The notes beneath the pieces are model-generated. The model searched no databases. It worked only from the letters and a program-made list of their open reading frames with translations, and was not told the origin of the DNA. 64,000 nt of DNA, from the NCBI GenBank assembly GCA_014238125.1, contig JABABS010000011.1:53838-117837 (forward strand). Direction: 5' to 3'. Both the position numbers and the translations under genes were made by a program. Every line of letters starts with the position of its first letter. The stretch's first letter is position 1. Below are positions 37,387 through 48,218 of the stretch, one piece after another. The stretch is from Phycisphaerales bacterium (lineage in GTDB: Bacteria > Planctomycetota > Phycisphaerae > Phycisphaerales > SM1A02).

Positions 37387-39231
37387 TTAAGTGTCTGTAT
37401 CGTCCTCATCGTGTTGATCTATGAAACTAGACAAACGACGCTTACGAACAGGGTGCTGCAATTTACGAATGGCTTTTGATTCAACTTGTCGCACGCGCTC
37501 ACGTGTCACCTTAAATATACGACCTACTTCTTCAAGGGTGTAGGTATACCCATCACCGATACCGTAACGCAACTTAAGAATTTCTCGTTCACGATATGTC
37601 AACGTTTTTAGAACGTCGTTGATACGTGCACGGAGCATTTCACTTGTTGCAGTTTCAGAAGGTGCTTGTTGACGCTCGTCTTCGATAAAATCACCGAACT
37701 CAGAGTCTTCTGATTCGCCAACAGGGCGGTCGAGGCTTACTGGGTGACGTGAAATTTTCATAACACGCTTTGTTTCTTCAAAACTCATATCTGCTGCCAA
37801 AGCAATTTCTTCAAGCGTTGGTTCTCTACCGACTTCTTGAAGAAGTCGTTTTTGAATTGCGCGAAGTTTTGACATGGTCTCAATCATATGCACTGGAACG
37901 CGAATTGTTCTGGCATGATCTGCGATCGCGCGAGTAATTGCCTGGCGAATCCACCAGGTTGCGTAGGTTGAGAACTTATATCCACGGCGGTACTCATATT
38001 TATCAACTGCTCGCATGAGTCCTGTATTGCCTTCCTGAATAATGTCAAGAAATGGTAATCCACGGTTTCGGTACTTCTTAGCAATCGAAACTACGAGACG
38101 TAAGTTGCCACCCGAAAGATCACGTTTACCTTGTTCATATTCTTCGAAAACAATCTCAGTTTCACGAAGTCTAGCAACAAGTTGATCTGGCTCTTCTAAA
38201 ATCAACCCGCGTAGTCCACTGAGTTCTTCGTTCATTACGATTACATCATCTGGATCGATTCTTGAATTTGGCGCTTTTGCTTTCTTCAAGTCACGTTCAA
38301 TTTGACGGAACTTTTTAGAAATTGATTGTAATTTACGAAGCAAGGGTTGGATTTTCGCTGTTCGCAAACAACATTCTTCCATTAGGGAAGCAATTTTGCG
38401 GCGACGAGCTTGCATAATCAACCGAGTAACTTCCAGTTCGCGTTTCTTCATCCCGCCAGATTCGCAACGATTCCAATCTTCTTCATTTAAATCCAGAAGT
38501 GCTTTCATCGTGAGAAGGTTGACAGGGATTCTTGCTTTTACTGTTTCCTTAGCACCTTCAACAGCTGTTGAAATACGCATCGTGCGATCAAAAGGTAATT
38601 TGCCAGCATGAACGAGTTCTAGAATTTCGATTGCTTGCCTTGCAGCATAGTCGGATTCAAGTACAAGACGTCTAAACACCATGCGAGTTGATTCGATTTT
38701 CTTTGCAAGACGTATTTCTTCTTCACGAGTGAGTAATGAAATACTACCCATTTGTGTGAGGTACATACGTATTGGGTCGTCAATTCTTCGAGATGAACTT
38801 TCTTCAAGTGCTTGGGCAATCGCTGCTTGTGTTTCTGCTTCATCTAGAAGTTCGTCATCATCATCAATATGAAGGCTTCTACGTTTGTTTCCTTCATCGT
38901 CTTCAGCAGCTTCCATAGCAACTATTTCTGGAGTTTTCCAAGGCGTGTCACGCTTAAATCGAAGATTAGTTTGTAGAGGCATCTTGTACTGCTTCCACCC
39001 TCGACGCATTCGATCATCTTCCCCAATCAATTCGACATTTAGTGCTTTAAGCAATACGAGCAGCTCGTCGATTTTTTCGGGGAACAGTAGCTCGTCAGGT
39101 AACGCCCAGTTTAGTTCCTCATAACACAACCAGCCACGTTCAGCGCTGATTTGCAGAAGTCCAAACATACTTGGGTGAGTTGTACGAATCGACGGAAGCG
39201 AGCCTGTTTTAGTTTGTATTGTTGCGGTCAA
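37387..39231 (-). CDS. rpoD: RNA polymerase primary sigma factor RpoD
   Basis: The 614-residue housekeeping sigma factor has region 1.1 at the N-terminus, region 1.2 ([17 protein letters not shown]), a charged non-conserved region, region 2 ([17 protein letters not shown] ... [19 protein letters not shown] ... TWWIRQAI), region 3 (MIETMSKLR) and region 4 with its helix-turn-helix ([18 protein letters not shown]). The start codon is TTG: AGGAG lies 8 bp upstream, and the only nearer ATG (39236) is out of frame and is followed at once by CAT TGA. The gene follows dnaG by 17 bp, the usual macromolecular-synthesis order, here without rpsU. Confidence 0.96.
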   Translation of the reverse strand: MTATIQTKTGSLPSIRTTHPSMFGLLQISAERGWLCYEELNWALPDELLFPEKIDELLVLLKALNVELIGEDDRMRRGWKQYKMPLQTNLRFKRDTPWKTPEIVAMEAAEDDEGNKRRSLHIDDDDELLDEAETQAAIAQALEESSSRRIDDPIRMYLTQMGSISLLTREEEIRLAKKIESTRMVFRRLVLESDYAARQAIEILELVHAGKLPFDRTMRISTAVEGAKETVKARIPVNLLTMKALLDLNEEDWNRCESGGMKKRELEVTRLIMQARRRKIASLMEECCLRTAKIQPLLRKLQSISKKFRQIERDLKKAKAPNSRIDPDDVIVMNEELSGLRGLILEEPDQLVARLRETEIVFEEYEQGKRDLSGGNLRLVVSIAKKYRNRGLPFLDIIQEGNTGLMRAVDKYEYRRGYKFSTYATWWIRQAITRAIADHARTIRVPVHMIETMSKLRAIQKRLLQEVGREPTLEEIALAADMSFEETKRVMKISRHPVSLDRPVGESEDSEFGDFIEDERQQAPSETATSEMLRARINDVLKTLTYREREILKLRYGIGDGYTYTLEEVGRIFKVTRERVRQVESKAIRKLQHPVRKRRLSSFIDQHDEDDTDT

Positions 39232-39244
39232 TGCATTATCTCCT
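39232..39244 (-). promoter_or_regulatory. ribosome binding site deciding the TTG start of rpoD
   Basis: AGGAG occupies 39244-39240 and is 8 bases from TTG 39231. Within the gap is ATG (39236-39234), only 3 bases from AGGAG and in another frame, giving the two-codon frame ATG-CAT-TGA whose stop overlaps the TTG start. This minimal frame could tune rpoD translation, but that is inference. Confidence 0.6.
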
Positions 39245-39248
39245 TTTA

Positions 39249-41120
39249 TTAAAAGATTGATCTCATAGGTGTTTTGGAAGTACAGCCAGTCGTTTTATGT
39301 TGTCGCATGGATTCCAATGCAAGTTGTGCTGCCTGTGCACGTTTTGCAGGATCTACGACCTGTTTGACTTGGTGTACTTGGTTATTCATCGATTGGTTTT
39401 TTAGTTTTTCGTTAAACGCATGAAGCGTCGTCGTGATTGCAAGCATGACACTTCCAGTTTCTTCACATAATCTTTGACCGTCAAAGAAAAGACTGGAAGC
39501 GAGCATTCGAGCGGATTCATCGAGTTCCGAAAGCGTATCTTGCATCGACCGAGGTGTGCCTGCCAAAAGAGAAGGCATGATGATGTTGGCGATAGAAGTA
39601 CAAACTGGGTCATCGAATGTAGTTAATGCGGGATGATCCTTATGGTGCTGCTCCCGAAGAGCAGCTGAGGATTCTGTTGGGTCGAAAAGGCAAACGGCAA
39701 GAAATTCTCGCTCTGCTAACAATCTGCTTTTTGAAATTGTGGAATCAGGCAATTGGAGCGGTGCTTGCTCTTTATTGACTTGAGATAAAGTTGCTCGTTG
39801 CGGCGAATACGTTGAAAGTATTGATTCAACTTGTTGCATCGTTGTTCCTAAAAGAGCTGCGATTTTTTCAAGGACAAGTGGTCTACGAACTCCGTCTAAT
39901 TTTGAAAGGCCAAGTGATGCTAGATTTTGAATGCATGACTCGATAACTTTTTGTCTTCCTGAGAGCGTATCTTTAGATTGAACTTGTTCTTCAAGATTTT
40001 TGAGTTTGTAGGTAATTGCATCACAGGCATTGTCAAGATGTTGCTGAAGCGTATCGCCAGCGGAAGCAAGATCTGCGGGATCTTGGCCAGCTGGAAGAAC
40101 ACAAATTCGTACATCAACAGGTCGTGTAATAAAAATTTCCAGAGCGCGGTCTGCTGCGCGTTGCCCAGCCTCGTCTCCATCAAAAACAAGAATAACTTCG
40201 TCACAAATACGGGAAAGAATGGTTGCGTGATCCTTTGTGAGTGATGTGCCAAGGGTTGCAACAACATTTGTCAATCCAGCTTGATGGCATGCAATCACGT
40301 CCGTGTAGCCTTCAACTACAACCGCACAATTGCGTTCACGAATTGTTTTATTCGCAAGATGCAAACCATACAATGTTTTTGATTTTTGAAAGAGTGAAGT
40401 CTCTGGGCTGTTTATGTATTTTGGTTCTTCGTCCTCGTCTAATCGGCGCGCTCCGAACCCAATAGGAGCACCTGATTCATCGCAAATCGGAAACATCAAA
40501 CGATTGCGAAATGTGTCATATATACGGCCACTTTCTTCTTTCTTTCGAACTAACCCTGCAGCCATACAAGTCATCGTTCTGTTTTTTTCATCTCGTACTT
40601 TATCACTGAGGAATGTCCACCCTTGAGGCGCAACACCGATTTGAAAGTCAAGCTTAGAAGTTTCATTGAAACCTCTTGCGGAAATAGCTGTAATTGCGAT
40701 TTTACCAGTTACGTTATTTCCTAATTCAGCAACAAAAAGATCCGTTGCCCATTTCATTGCTGCTCGCAATTTAGTTTTGGACTCAGAAGTTGTTGATTCT
40801 TGACGAGTGCTAGAGAGATCTATACCCGCTTTGTCTGCAAGGTATCTAAGCGATTCACCGAAATCTTTTTTGAGATACTCTTGGACAAATTTGTAACAAT
40901 CTCCTGATGCACCACATGCGTGACATTTATAAAAAGCATTTTGCTTGTGTGTAACAACTGTGAAGGATGGTTTGTTGTCTTCATGAAATGGGCATAAACC
41001 GAGCCATTCGCGGCCTTTAGGCTGCAAAGGCACGTACATCGAGATTAGGGCAACGAGATCCGTGGCCTCTCTAACGCGTTCTATATCGACTCTGTCACTC
41101 ATGTGAGGAGCAAACTCCAT
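39249..41120 (-). CDS. dnaG: DNA primase
   Basis: DnaG makes RNA primers for replication. The 623-residue protein begins with the CHC2 zinc-binding domain (CPFH ... CHAC, about residues 43-72), then the catalytic TOPRIM core ([16 protein letters not shown] with its Glu; [15 protein letters not shown] with the DGD) and a C-terminal DnaB-interaction region. I used ATG 41120, which has GGAA at a fair distance; ATG 41102 ([10 protein letters not shown]) is an alternative closer to the usual N-terminus. It is followed by rpoD. Confidence 0.95.
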   Translation of the reverse strand: MEFAPHMSDRVDIERVREATDLVALISMYVPLQPKGREWLGLCPFHEDNKPSFTVVTHKQNAFYKCHACGASGDCYKFVQEYLKKDFGESLRYLADKAGIDLSSTRQESTTSESKTKLRAAMKWATDLFVAELGNNVTGKIAITAISARGFNETSKLDFQIGVAPQGWTFLSDKVRDEKNRTMTCMAAGLVRKKEESGRIYDTFRNRLMFPICDESGAPIGFGARRLDEDEEPKYINSPETSLFQKSKTLYGLHLANKTIRERNCAVVVEGYTDVIACHQAGLTNVVATLGTSLTKDHATILSRICDEVILVFDGDEAGQRAADRALEIFITRPVDVRICVLPAGQDPADLASAGDTLQQHLDNACDAITYKLKNLEEQVQSKDTLSGRQKVIESCIQNLASLGLSKLDGVRRPLVLEKIAALLGTTMQQVESILSTYSPQRATLSQVNKEQAPLQLPDSTISKSRLLAEREFLAVCLFDPTESSAALREQHHKDHPALTTFDDPVCTSIANIIMPSLLAGTPRSMQDTLSELDESARMLASSLFFDGQRLCEETGSVMLAITTTLHAFNEKLKNQSMNNQVHQVKQVVDPAKRAQAAQLALESMRQHKTTGCTSKTPMRSIF

Positions 41121-41452
41121 GTATTTCCAACAATTCCTACAATATCTTTTGCTTCACCTAACGGTAATGCAAACAGATCTCAAACAACATTGTGTACAAC
41201 AATAAACAAATTAATAATTTGACTTTTGTTACAACTAATTTTGAGGTAGATCACACGTGAAGGTGTTTGGACTCGTGATTATGAACCACTGAATTCCAGT
41301 AATGCGTGTGTTCGCCAATATCCGCTTAACGGAAGAATACGCCTTAATGACCCATAGTCAACTGAATACGGGTTTTTTTCGGACTTTACCCTGATAAAAA
41401 GGTAATTTAATTAACTTTTTGACCAAAATTGATCAAAAAAAGGTGAAAAATC
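41121..41452. other. 331-bp intergenic region between dnaG and rpmB
   Basis: No open frame here looks real. Close to the rpmB end is an imperfect inverted repeat, TTTGACC..GATCAAA (41419-41438), on the minus strand overlapping a possible -35 TTGATC. In the middle are short inverted repeats (CACACG 41253-41258 with CGTGTG 41310-41315; TCCG..CGGA near 41322-41334) and a weak plus-strand terminator-like hairpin. The dnaG-rpoD promoter is presumably here, but I cannot fix it. Confidence 0.4.
41351..41380 (+). terminator. weak terminator-like hairpin with T-run
   Basis: ACCC/GGGT plus two inner pairs (41351-41374) is an imperfect stem, but it is directly followed by a run of seven T on the plus strand. 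No plus-strand gene precedes it, so it would end an unknown short transcript or be fortuitous. Confidence 0.25.
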
Positions 41453-41734
41453 TTATTCAGCTGCTGCAGCTAATTTTTGCTGCCGCGTGTAACCAAACTT
41501 TCGCTTAAGCGGTTTTACAACCAATCCTTGCTTAATCGCTTTCGTTGAAACACGAATTCGTTGTGGAACGCCATCAACCATTGCGCGTACCCGTTGCAGA
41601 TTAGGCTTAAATTTACGCTTAGAAATGCCTGAAATGTTCAAACCAATACCGCCTTGGTACTTTGGTTTACCACGATAAAGGATACGACGGCCGGATATTG
41701 TTTTTCGACCAGTAAAATGACATACTCTTGGCAT
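41453..41734 (-). CDS. rpmB: 50S ribosomal protein bL28
   Basis: The 93-residue basic protein fits bL28: MPRVCHFTGRKTISG at the start, a GIGLNISGISKRKFKPNLQ core, RIRVSTKAIKQG, and a Lys/Arg-rich tail. GGAGAA precedes ATG 41734 by seven bases; a longer frame to 41758 is not needed. It stands apart from other ribosomal genes, as bL28 often does, and lies between dnaG and clpX. Confidence 0.93.
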   Translation of the reverse strand: MPRVCHFTGRKTISGRRILYRGKPKYQGGIGLNISGISKRKFKPNLQRVRAMVDGVPQRIRVSTKAIKQGLVVKPLKRKFGYTRQQKLAAAAE

Positions 41735-41902
41735 AGCGAATTCTCCGTACCTCGACAATAAAAAATGAGGTAAGTTTATGATTATATCATAAATCTAATA
41801 TTGGTATGCGAGTCTCTTAAATTGATTTAGTGGCATATTTGATGCCCACAGTGATCAAAAGGGTGAAAATAGTGTGAAGGGAAGAATTTAGCCGCATACG
41901 GT

Positions 41903-43330
41903 CTATGCAGATTCTTTTGCTGCACGTGGTTTGCGAAGCATGTCATCGAGGCTCAAGCCTTTTTCGATGCCAACAGCGTCTATAAGGTAAACGGAATCTT
42001 GATTGTCTCGATCTGGAAGATCGTACATCACGTCAATCATAAATTGATCTATGACTGAACGAAGAGCGCGAGCGCCAGTTCCACGTTCCATTGCACGCTT
42101 TGCAATAAGGTGCAGTGCATCATCTGTGAATTCAAGCCTTGCAGCTTCTAATGAGAAGAGGTGCTGGTACTGTTTTACGATCGCATTTCGAGGCTCTGTC
42201 AAAATTTGAACCATTGCATCTTCGGTAAGTGGCATCAAAGGAGTTGTAATTGGTAATCGGCCAAGCAATTCCGGTATCAAACCAAAATGGAGAATGTCCT
42301 CAGTCGTTACTTGATCAAGTAGTTCAGATGATCGCTCGTGGGCAGGTTTGATATCTTGAGCTGAACCACCAAAACCAATCTTGCTCGTACCTATACGTTT
42401 CGCAATAATATCTTCAATGCCATCGAACGATCCACCGCAAATAAACAGTATGTTTGATGTATCCATTTGAATATATTGTTGTTCGGGGTGTTTACGACCA
42501 CCTTGTGGGGGCACATTCGCAGTAACACCTTCAAGCATTTTCAAGAGGGATTGCTGGACGCCTTCGCCGGAAACATCGCGGGTGATGGATACATTTTGCG
42601 ACGTTCGCCCAATTTTATCAATTTCGTCAATGTAAATAATGCCACGCTGGGCTGTGTCAAGATCAAAATCAGCAGCTTGGAGAAGTTTTAACAATAAGTT
42701 TTCAACATCCTCGCCAACATATCCCGCTTCGGTCAATGTTGTTGCATCACCAATTGCAAAAGGAACATTAAGTATGCGAGATAATGTCTTTGCAAGTAAT
42801 GTTTTGCCAGTGCCAGTTGGCCCAAGTAACAAGACATTTGACTTATCCAATTCTACTTCCCTATCAGCGTTATCGATCTCAGTCAAACGTTTGTAATGAT
42901 TATGGACAGCAACTGACAAAGATCGTTTTGCACGTTCCTGCCCAATGACATATTGTTCAAGGTATTCATTGAGTTGTCGAGGAGAGGGGATCGATGTAAA
43001 GGTAGGTTGCGATGCAGTAACACGTCGGCGTTCTTGTTTAAAAATATTCTGGCAAAGATCGGTGCAGTTTGAACAAACGTAAATTTCATTTGGTCCTTCA
43101 ACCATTGGACCAACTTCTCTTGAAGTCTTCCCACAAAATGAACACGTCGTGACTTTGCGTCCACCAAAACCACCGTCATCTCCGCCAGAACCGCTAGCAC
43201 CCGATCCATCGGATCCTCCTGATCCACCAGAGCCTCCGTTATACGAGCCGCCACCATTTTTATTGTTAAACGGTGGAGAATCGTTAATTGCGGACTTGCG
43301 TTCTGGGTTATTTTGGTCGTCTTCTCTCAT
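41903..43330 (-). CDS. clpX: ATP-dependent protease ATP-binding subunit ClpX
   Basis: ClpX unfolds tagged proteins and feeds them to ClpP. The 475-residue protein has the N-terminal C4 zinc-binding domain (CSFC ... CSNC, about 63-88), Walker A GPTGTGKT, Walker [11 protein letters not shown], the pore loop GYVGEDVE and the sensor region GTGARALRS. Ahead of the zinc domain is an extra ~60 residues, mostly Gly, Ser and Asp (around residues 25-57), not seen in standard ClpX. No clpP is adjacent; trigger factor, often a partner, lies further upstream on the same strand after the SHOCT-like gene. Confidence 0.96.
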   Translation of the reverse strand: MREDDQNNPERKSAINDSPPFNNKNGGGSYNGGSGGSGGSDGSGASGSGGDDGGFGGRKVTTCSFCGKTSREVGPMVEGPNEIYVCSNCTDLCQNIFKQERRRVTASQPTFTSIPSPRQLNEYLEQYVIGQERAKRSLSVAVHNHYKRLTEIDNADREVELDKSNVLLLGPTGTGKTLLAKTLSRILNVPFAIGDATTLTEAGYVGEDVENLLLKLLQAADFDLDTAQRGIIYIDEIDKIGRTSQNVSITRDVSGEGVQQSLLKMLEGVTANVPPQGGRKHPEQQYIQMDTSNILFICGGSFDGIEDIIAKRIGTSKIGFGGSAQDIKPAHERSSELLDQVTTEDILHFGLIPELLGRLPITTPLMPLTEDAMVQILTEPRNAIVKQYQHLFSLEAARLEFTDDALHLIAKRAMERGTGARALRSVIDQFMIDVMYDLPDRDNQDSVYLIDAVGIEKGLSLDDMLRKPRAAKESA

Positions 43331-43463
43331 CTGTCTCTCTTATTAATTTATTTGTAAGTAGTTACTTGCACTTCATTGTGACATCAAATTTACTGTTTGG
43401 CTTCTAAAAAACATCTTTTTTTATCGTAAAAACGAGATTTAATCCTAATTTAAAGGCTATCGG

Positions 43464-43703
43464 TCATTGTTTTCTGGCTTTATCGATCATGGATACCTTT
43501 GCCCGCTGAAATTCCTCATCACTCAATTCGCCCCTCTTGTGTAATTTTCGCAACTGAGAAAGGGTAAAAGGCATTTCGCTTTTCTTTGAGCCTTTTACCA
43601 TTTTCCGAGCTCGCATAATAATAAATCCCCCAATGATTACTAAAACGACTAACAAAATCGTTGCCGGTAGAATTTCCCGCAACACACTACCAAGAAGGTT
43701 CAT
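43464..43703 (-). CDS. small single-span membrane protein with SHOCT-like domain
   Basis: The 79-residue protein has one hydrophobic helix (about 12-31), then a basic stretch and a SHOCT-like motif: LSQLRKLHKRGELSDEEFQ followed by KAKVSMI-like residues. SHOCT domains usually sit at the C-terminus of short membrane proteins and probably mediate oligomerisation. Its start overlaps the tig stop by 4 bp (ATGA), so it is co-translated with trigger factor. Its job is unknown. Confidence 0.75.
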   Translation of the reverse strand: MNLLGSVLREILPATILLVVLVIIGGFIIMRARKMVKGSKKSEMPFTLSQLRKLHKRGELSDEEFQRAKVSMIDKARKQ

Positions 43704-45184
43704 GACTTCTTAGTTGTTTTCTTAGTTGTTTTCTTAGTTGTTTTCTTTTTGGTTGTCTTTTTCTTAGAGGCAGTTTTCTTGGCTGTTTTCTTTTTAGTTG
43801 TTTTCTTCTTAGAAGCATCACCATTCTGTGAAGCTTGCCATTCTTCGAGAGGCATTTCAGTCACTGTACACGCTGCAACAAGTTGATTTGCAGCCTTATC
43901 TTCTCGTACAACTGCTTGGATTTGTTGAAGTTGGCCTTGCTTTGCCAAGTTATTTCGCATTTCATCAGGACGAACACCATTTTGCATGGCAAGTTCAGCA
44001 ATTTTTGTGTTGACTTCATCTTCACTAATCGTCACGTGAAAATGTTCAGCAAGTTTTGACAAGATAAAGAATGCTTTGAGTCGTTTATGAGATTCTTCAT
44101 CAGAACCGCTACGAGCTTCTGCAACTTTAGATTCGATTTCATCTTCGGTAAAACGACCAGAACTTTGCAAATCTGTTCGCATTCGTTGAAGATCGCGCTC
44201 GGCTTGATTTGTTGAAGTTTTTTCTGGCAGTTCCATTTCAACCATATCAGAAATTGCAGCTATTGCTTGTTGCCTAAGAACCATCGCCTGATCTTGGTCA
44301 CGCCTTCGTTCAAGCGCTAATTTAACTTGTTCACGCAATATATCTACTGATTCAAGACCAAAAGTTTGTAACAGCGCCTCTTCATCAAGTGGGACAACTC
44401 GAACTGCTTGGACGACATTAAAAGTGACTTCAACTTTTGCACCTCGAACCTCTTTCATTTCGTGTTCGTCTGACCCCACTGTATTTAATTTGATTTCGTC
44501 ACCTTGAGATACACTTGCGAGTGTTTTTCCAAGATCTTCAAGGAACATGCCAAGAACTTGACCGCCCGCATCCTTCGCTGGGACTGAGATTCGTGTTTGC
44601 TCTGTTTTATAGAAAATCTCATCACTGCCATTTAGTGTTACAGAAGCAGGACCGACAAGGAACTCGCCTTCACTCACAGTGCCCTCAACAGGTTCTAGGT
44701 TTCCGCTTCGTGTTTTCTGACGTTCAATTTCTTCTTCGATATGTTCATTTGACACATCGACAATTGGTCGTGTAAGTTTTATATTGTCAAAAGCAGGGAG
44801 TTCAAACTCCGGCATCACTTCAACTTCAAGTGTAAAAGTAAACGGTTTTCCATCTTCAACTTTAACTTCGTCAACATCGCCTACTGGTTCTGGTTCACCA
44901 AGCGCTTTGAGCTCATGTTCTTCAATCGCTGCTTGCCAAGCTTCGCTGATGAGCGTGTTGCGAGTTTCTTCACGAACTGAACTTCCAAATTTCCTTTCGA
45001 GCAAGCTCGCAGGGACTTTACCCTTTCGGAAACCTGGAATTACTGTTTGGTTTCGAAGTGTACCCAGAGATTCTTCGATCTTTGCAGAGACCACATCCGC
45101 TGGGATCATAAAAACGAGCCTTTTTCTGGCTGGACCTGCTTCTTCAAGGGTAATTTTGTATGGATGCGTTGCTGTAGTACTCAT
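43700..45184 (-). CDS. tig: trigger factor with lysine-rich C-terminal tail
   Basis: Trigger factor is the chaperone at the ribosome exit tunnel. The N-terminal ribosome-binding domain shows the signature GFRKGKVPASLLERKFG (about 50-66); the PPIase-like middle (EGEFLVGPASVTL region) and the helical C-terminal domain follow. The last ~40 residues are an unusual low-complexity tail of Lys, Thr, Ala and Ser (KKTTKKKTAKKTASKK and similar), like histone H1 tails, which standard trigger factors lack. It might strengthen binding to ribosomal or other nucleic acid. The tail is encoded partly by exact 12-bp repeats. The next gene overlaps by 4 bp. Confidence 0.93.
   Translation of the reverse strand: MSTTATHPYKITLEEAGPARKRLVFMIPADVVSAKIEESLGTLRNQTVIPGFRKGKVPASLLERKFGSSVREETRNTLISEAWQAAIEEHELKALGEPEPVGDVDEVKVEDGKPFTFTLEVEVMPEFELPAFDNIKLTRPIVDVSNEHIEEEIERQKTRSGNLEPVEGTVSEGEFLVGPASVTLNGSDEIFYKTEQTRISVPAKDAGGQVLGMFLEDLGKTLASVSQGDEIKLNTVGSDEHEMKEVRGAKVEVTFNVVQAVRVVPLDEEALLQTFGLESVDILREQVKLALERRRDQDQAMVLRQQAIAAISDMVEMELPEKTSTNQAERDLQRMRTDLQSSGRFTEDEIESKVAEARSGSDEESHKRLKAFFILSKLAEHFHVTISEDEVNTKIAELAMQNGVRPDEMRNNLAKQGQLQQIQAVVREDKAANQLVAACTVTEMPLEEWQASQNGDASKKKTTKKKTAKKTASKKKTTKKKTTKKTTKKTTKKS
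43710..43745 (+). repeat. three exact 12-bp tandem repeats in the tig tail
   Basis: TTAGTTGTTTTC occurs three times in a row (43710-43721, 43722-43733, 43734-43745), coding on the minus strand for KTTK units of the trigger-factor tail. Further imperfect copies extend to about 43810. The unit is in frame, so changes in copy number would only lengthen or shorten the tail. Confidence 0.9.
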
Positions 45185-45247
45185 GGGTAGTAAACCTTCT
45201 TTCGAGCCCCATAGGATACCGAAAAATCACTCTTTGCGTGAGAATTA

Positions 45248-47398
45248 TTACCGAATAAAGAGCATGTCTGTATATGACGGGAGTGGCCACAAATCCTCTG
45301 CAACGAGAGTTTCGAGTTTGTCAGAGAAAGTTCGAGCATTGAGCATGGCAGGTAACAAGATATCTCGCACTTGATTTGCATGCAAAGCGGTATCTTCTGC
45401 TTCAAACTTTTCTGCATTCTGTACTGTCTCTATAGCTTCTTGGAGTGAATTAGCCAATTCAGCAACATCATGCAATCTAGCCGCAGTGCGACTGCATTCG
45501 ATAGAGGATTCTCGAGCACTTGTTACAACTTGAGAGAGTTCTAATTGATATCTAAGTGATGCAGGCAACACTTGAATAGACAGCATCTGTACCAAAGTAC
45601 GTGCTTCAATTTGAACCTGCGTGCAATATTGTTCAAGGCAGACATCACATCTGGCAGTGAGTTCGCGAGCACTGAGCACACCATAATTTTCAAACAACTC
45701 CAAGGATGCTGGTGTTGTTAGGATGGGAAGAGCGTCTGCAGTTGTTCGAAGATTTGGCAATCCTCGTTTTTCCGCTTCTTCATGCCATTCTTGTGAATAG
45801 TTATCTCCATCAAAGACAATCTTGCGATGTTTTTTGACAATCTCTTGCAAAAGTTTTCTTACTTGAGTATCACGTTGTTCCAGGGACTCACTGCCAGCAA
45901 GAGAAGTTTCGAGGCTCGTGGCAATGTAATCCAAAGATTCGGCGATGATTGTATTGAGAATTGTATTTGGCCATGCAACTGAAGCTGTAGAGCCGACTGC
46001 TCGGAATTCAAATTTATTACCCGTAAATGCAAATGGACTTGTCCGGTTTCGATCACCACTGTGGCGATCAAGTTTAGGCATCGTGCTTGATCCGATATCA
46101 AGCGTTCCACCCTTGCGGGCGTCACGTGATTCACCCGATTCAATTTGTTCAAGTACATCACTGAGCATTTCGCCAAAGTACATAGAGATAATTGCAGGTG
46201 GTGCTTCATTTGCACCGAGTCGATGATCGTTTGCAGCAGATGCAATTGAAGCGCGGAGCAAGTCAGGATGGAGGTCAACTGCTCTCATGACAGCGCAAAG
46301 GAACGTAAGGAATTGAAGATTGTTTTGTGCTTCATCGCCTGGGCTAAGAAGATTCTTACCAGAATCAGTTGCGATGGACCAGTTGTTATGTTTACCAGAA
46401 CCGTTCACGCCAGCAAAAGGTTTTTCATGCATCAAACAGACAAAACCATGTTCGCGTGCCTTGACACGAAGAATTTGCATCAAGAGCAATTGGTGATCTG
46501 CAGCAACATTCGCTTTTTCAAATGTTGGGGCAATTTCGTATTGCCCAGGCGCAACTTCGTTATGACGGGTTTTAATTGGAATACCAAGTTCGCACAATTG
46601 TCGTTCTGTGTCATCCATAAAGGCAAGAACGCGTTCAGGAATCTTTCCAAAGTAATGGTCATCAAGTTGATGCCCCTTTGGAGGAGGCGCACCAATGAGT
46701 GTACGCCCGCAAATCAAAAGATCAGGCCGGCTTGCGACAAACTCCTCGTCTACAAGAAAATATTCTTGCTCCAGACCAAGTGTTGTGTTGACACACGTTA
46801 CACCTTTGCCTGTTCCGAAAATATTTAGAATTCGCATGGCATGTTTATTGATAATATCAATCGATCGAAGCAGGGGAGCTTTTTTATCGAGTGCTTCGCC
46901 GGTCCAAGAAACGAATGCTGTTGGAATGCAGAGTGTTCCGCCTTCATCATTTGGAAGAATGAACGCAGGACTTGTCGCGTCCCATGCGGTGTACCCACGG
47001 GCTTCCCAAGTATCTCGAATTCCTCCTGATGGAAAACTTGAAGCATCAGGTTCGCCGCGAATTAACATATCTCCAGAGAATTTGGCAATTGCTCCACCAG
47101 CGTGATCCGGTTCTAAAAACGCATCGTGTTTTTCAGCAGTTGTTCCCGTGAGTGGTTGAAACCAGTGTGTATAGTGCGTGCAACCTTGGGATAACGCCCA
47201 ATCCTTCATCGCATCTGCAACGCTGTTGGCAATTGCAGGATCAAGTGGTTTTCCTCTATGGATTGTTTCTTGCAGCGATTCAAAAACATCCGATGCGAGA
47301 TGTTGCAGCATCACATCACCGGTAAAAGTTCTGCATCCGAAATAATCAGCGTAGTCGTTTTGCATTTCCGTTGCGTCACACATTGTTTGGTGTCCCAT
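45248..47398 (-). CDS. glnN: glutamine synthetase type III
   Basis: The enzyme makes glutamine from glutamate, ammonia and ATP. At 716 residues it has the length of type III (GSIII) rather than the ~470 of type I. GSIII marks are visible: THWFQPLTG near residue 80, [52 protein letters not shown] (ATP/glutamate site) and [27 protein letters not shown] precedes ATG 47398. It is alone, with no ammonium transporter or PII gene next to it. Confidence 0.95.
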   Translation of the reverse strand: MGHQTMCDATEMQNDYADYFGCRTFTGDVMLQHLASDVFESLQETIHRGKPLDPAIANSVADAMKDWALSQGCTHYTHWFQPLTGTTAEKHDAFLEPDHAGGAIAKFSGDMLIRGEPDASSFPSGGIRDTWEARGYTAWDATSPAFILPNDEGGTLCIPTAFVSWTGEALDKKAPLLRSIDIINKHAMRILNIFGTGKGVTCVNTTLGLEQEYFLVDEEFVASRPDLLICGRTLIGAPPPKGHQLDDHYFGKIPERVLAFMDDTERQLCELGIPIKTRHNEVAPGQYEIAPTFEKANVAADHQLLLMQILRVKAREHGFVCLMHEKPFAGVNGSGKHNNWSIATDSGKNLLSPGDEAQNNLQFLTFLCAVMRAVDLHPDLLRASIASAANDHRLGANEAPPAIISMYFGEMLSDVLEQIESGESRDARKGGTLDIGSSTMPKLDRHSGDRNRTSPFAFTGNKFEFRAVGSTASVAWPNTILNTIIAESLDYIATSLETSLAGSESLEQRDTQVRKLLQEIVKKHRKIVFDGDNYSQEWHEEAEKRGLPNLRTTADALPILTTPASLELFENYGVLSARELTARCDVCLEQYCTQVQIEARTLVQMLSIQVLPASLRYQLELSQVVTSARESSIECSRTAARLHDVAELANSLQEAIETVQNAEKFEAEDTALHANQVRDILLPAMLNARTFSDKLETLVAEDLWPLPSYTDMLFIR

Positions 47399-47459
47399 GT
47401 TTATGGCCTCCTGCCGTTTTGTGGATTATCCCACACTTTCATTTTGTTTCAAGTGTTCT

Positions 47460-48218
47460 TTAGGATAATTCACGAACAAAATCTCGCGCGGCTTTAGAAG
47501 GGTCGTCGGCATTACTCATTCTACGAACAAGAGCTGAGCCCACAATTGCAGCATCAGCAGACTGGGTTACAGATTCGACGTGTCTCCGAGTAGATATTCC
47601 AAAACCAACAGCGAGTGGGAGATCTGTTAATGCACGAATTTCTGCGATTCGCGATGTGATATCAGGCGGCAAAGATTGCTCTCCAGTGAGTCCATTGCGA
47701 GCGAGAATGTAGAGAAACCCAGTTGAAATTGACGCTAGCCATGCAACGCGTTCCAATGGGGTGGTAGGGGAGACAAGCATTGAAAACGTGAGTTCACGTG
47801 AAGTGCAATAGGCAGACAATTTTTCAGCATCTAGGTCATCTATATCAGGAATGATGATGCCGTCAAAGCCAGCATCTGCAAGACGATCTATGAAAGCACT
47901 TCCGCCGCTTCTACTCACAATTGAATCGCTTACCATCGCGATTAAGCCTGCAGAAACTTGTTCACGGAGCCTAGAAACAACTGCGATTGCGTGATCTGGA
48001 CTAATACCATTCTTGAGGGCATCGTGCATCGCTGCTGCGATGACTGGTCCGTCAGCGATTGGATCGCTAAATGGAATACCAATTTCGATAATGTCAGCAC
48101 CTGCTTCATCCATGGCAATGATGGCTGCTTCAGTCGATTCAATAGTGGGGTAACCTGCGACAATGAATGGCATGAGTGCTTTTTTATCTCCTGAGAAAAT
48201 ATTGTCAATTCTGCTCAT
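47460..48218 (-). CDS. trpA: tryptophan synthase alpha chain
   Basis: TrpA cleaves indole-3-glycerol phosphate to indole, which TrpB joins to serine. The 252-residue TIM barrel keeps the catalytic Glu in IIEIGIPFSDP and the Asp in SDPIADGPVI, and the phosphate-binding end (GFGIST ... AAIVGSALV). No other trp gene is in the window; instead it is coupled by a 4-bp overlap to a MazG-like gene upstream. trpB must be elsewhere or just coupled at another locus. Confidence 0.95.
   Translation of the reverse strand: MSRIDNIFSGDKKALMPFIVAGYPTIESTEAAIIAMDEAGADIIEIGIPFSDPIADGPVIAAAMHDALKNGISPDHAIAVVSRLREQVSAGLIAMVSDSIVSRSGGSAFIDRLADAGFDGIIIPDIDDLDAEKLSAYCTSRELTFSMLVSPTTPLERVAWLASISTGFLYILARNGLTGEQSLPPDITSRIAEIRALTDLPLAVGFGISTRRHVESVTQSADAAIVGSALVRRMSNADDPSKAARDFVRELS

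Noticed and set aside
41231..41380. Possible small RNA gene between dnaG and rpmB
   Set aside because: Stems are short and imperfect and no promoter is seen; kept only as a note and a low-confidence hairpin.
46268..47105. Plus-strand open frames up to 186 codons opposite glnN
   Set aside because: Antisense to a full-length glutamine synthetase; no independent support.
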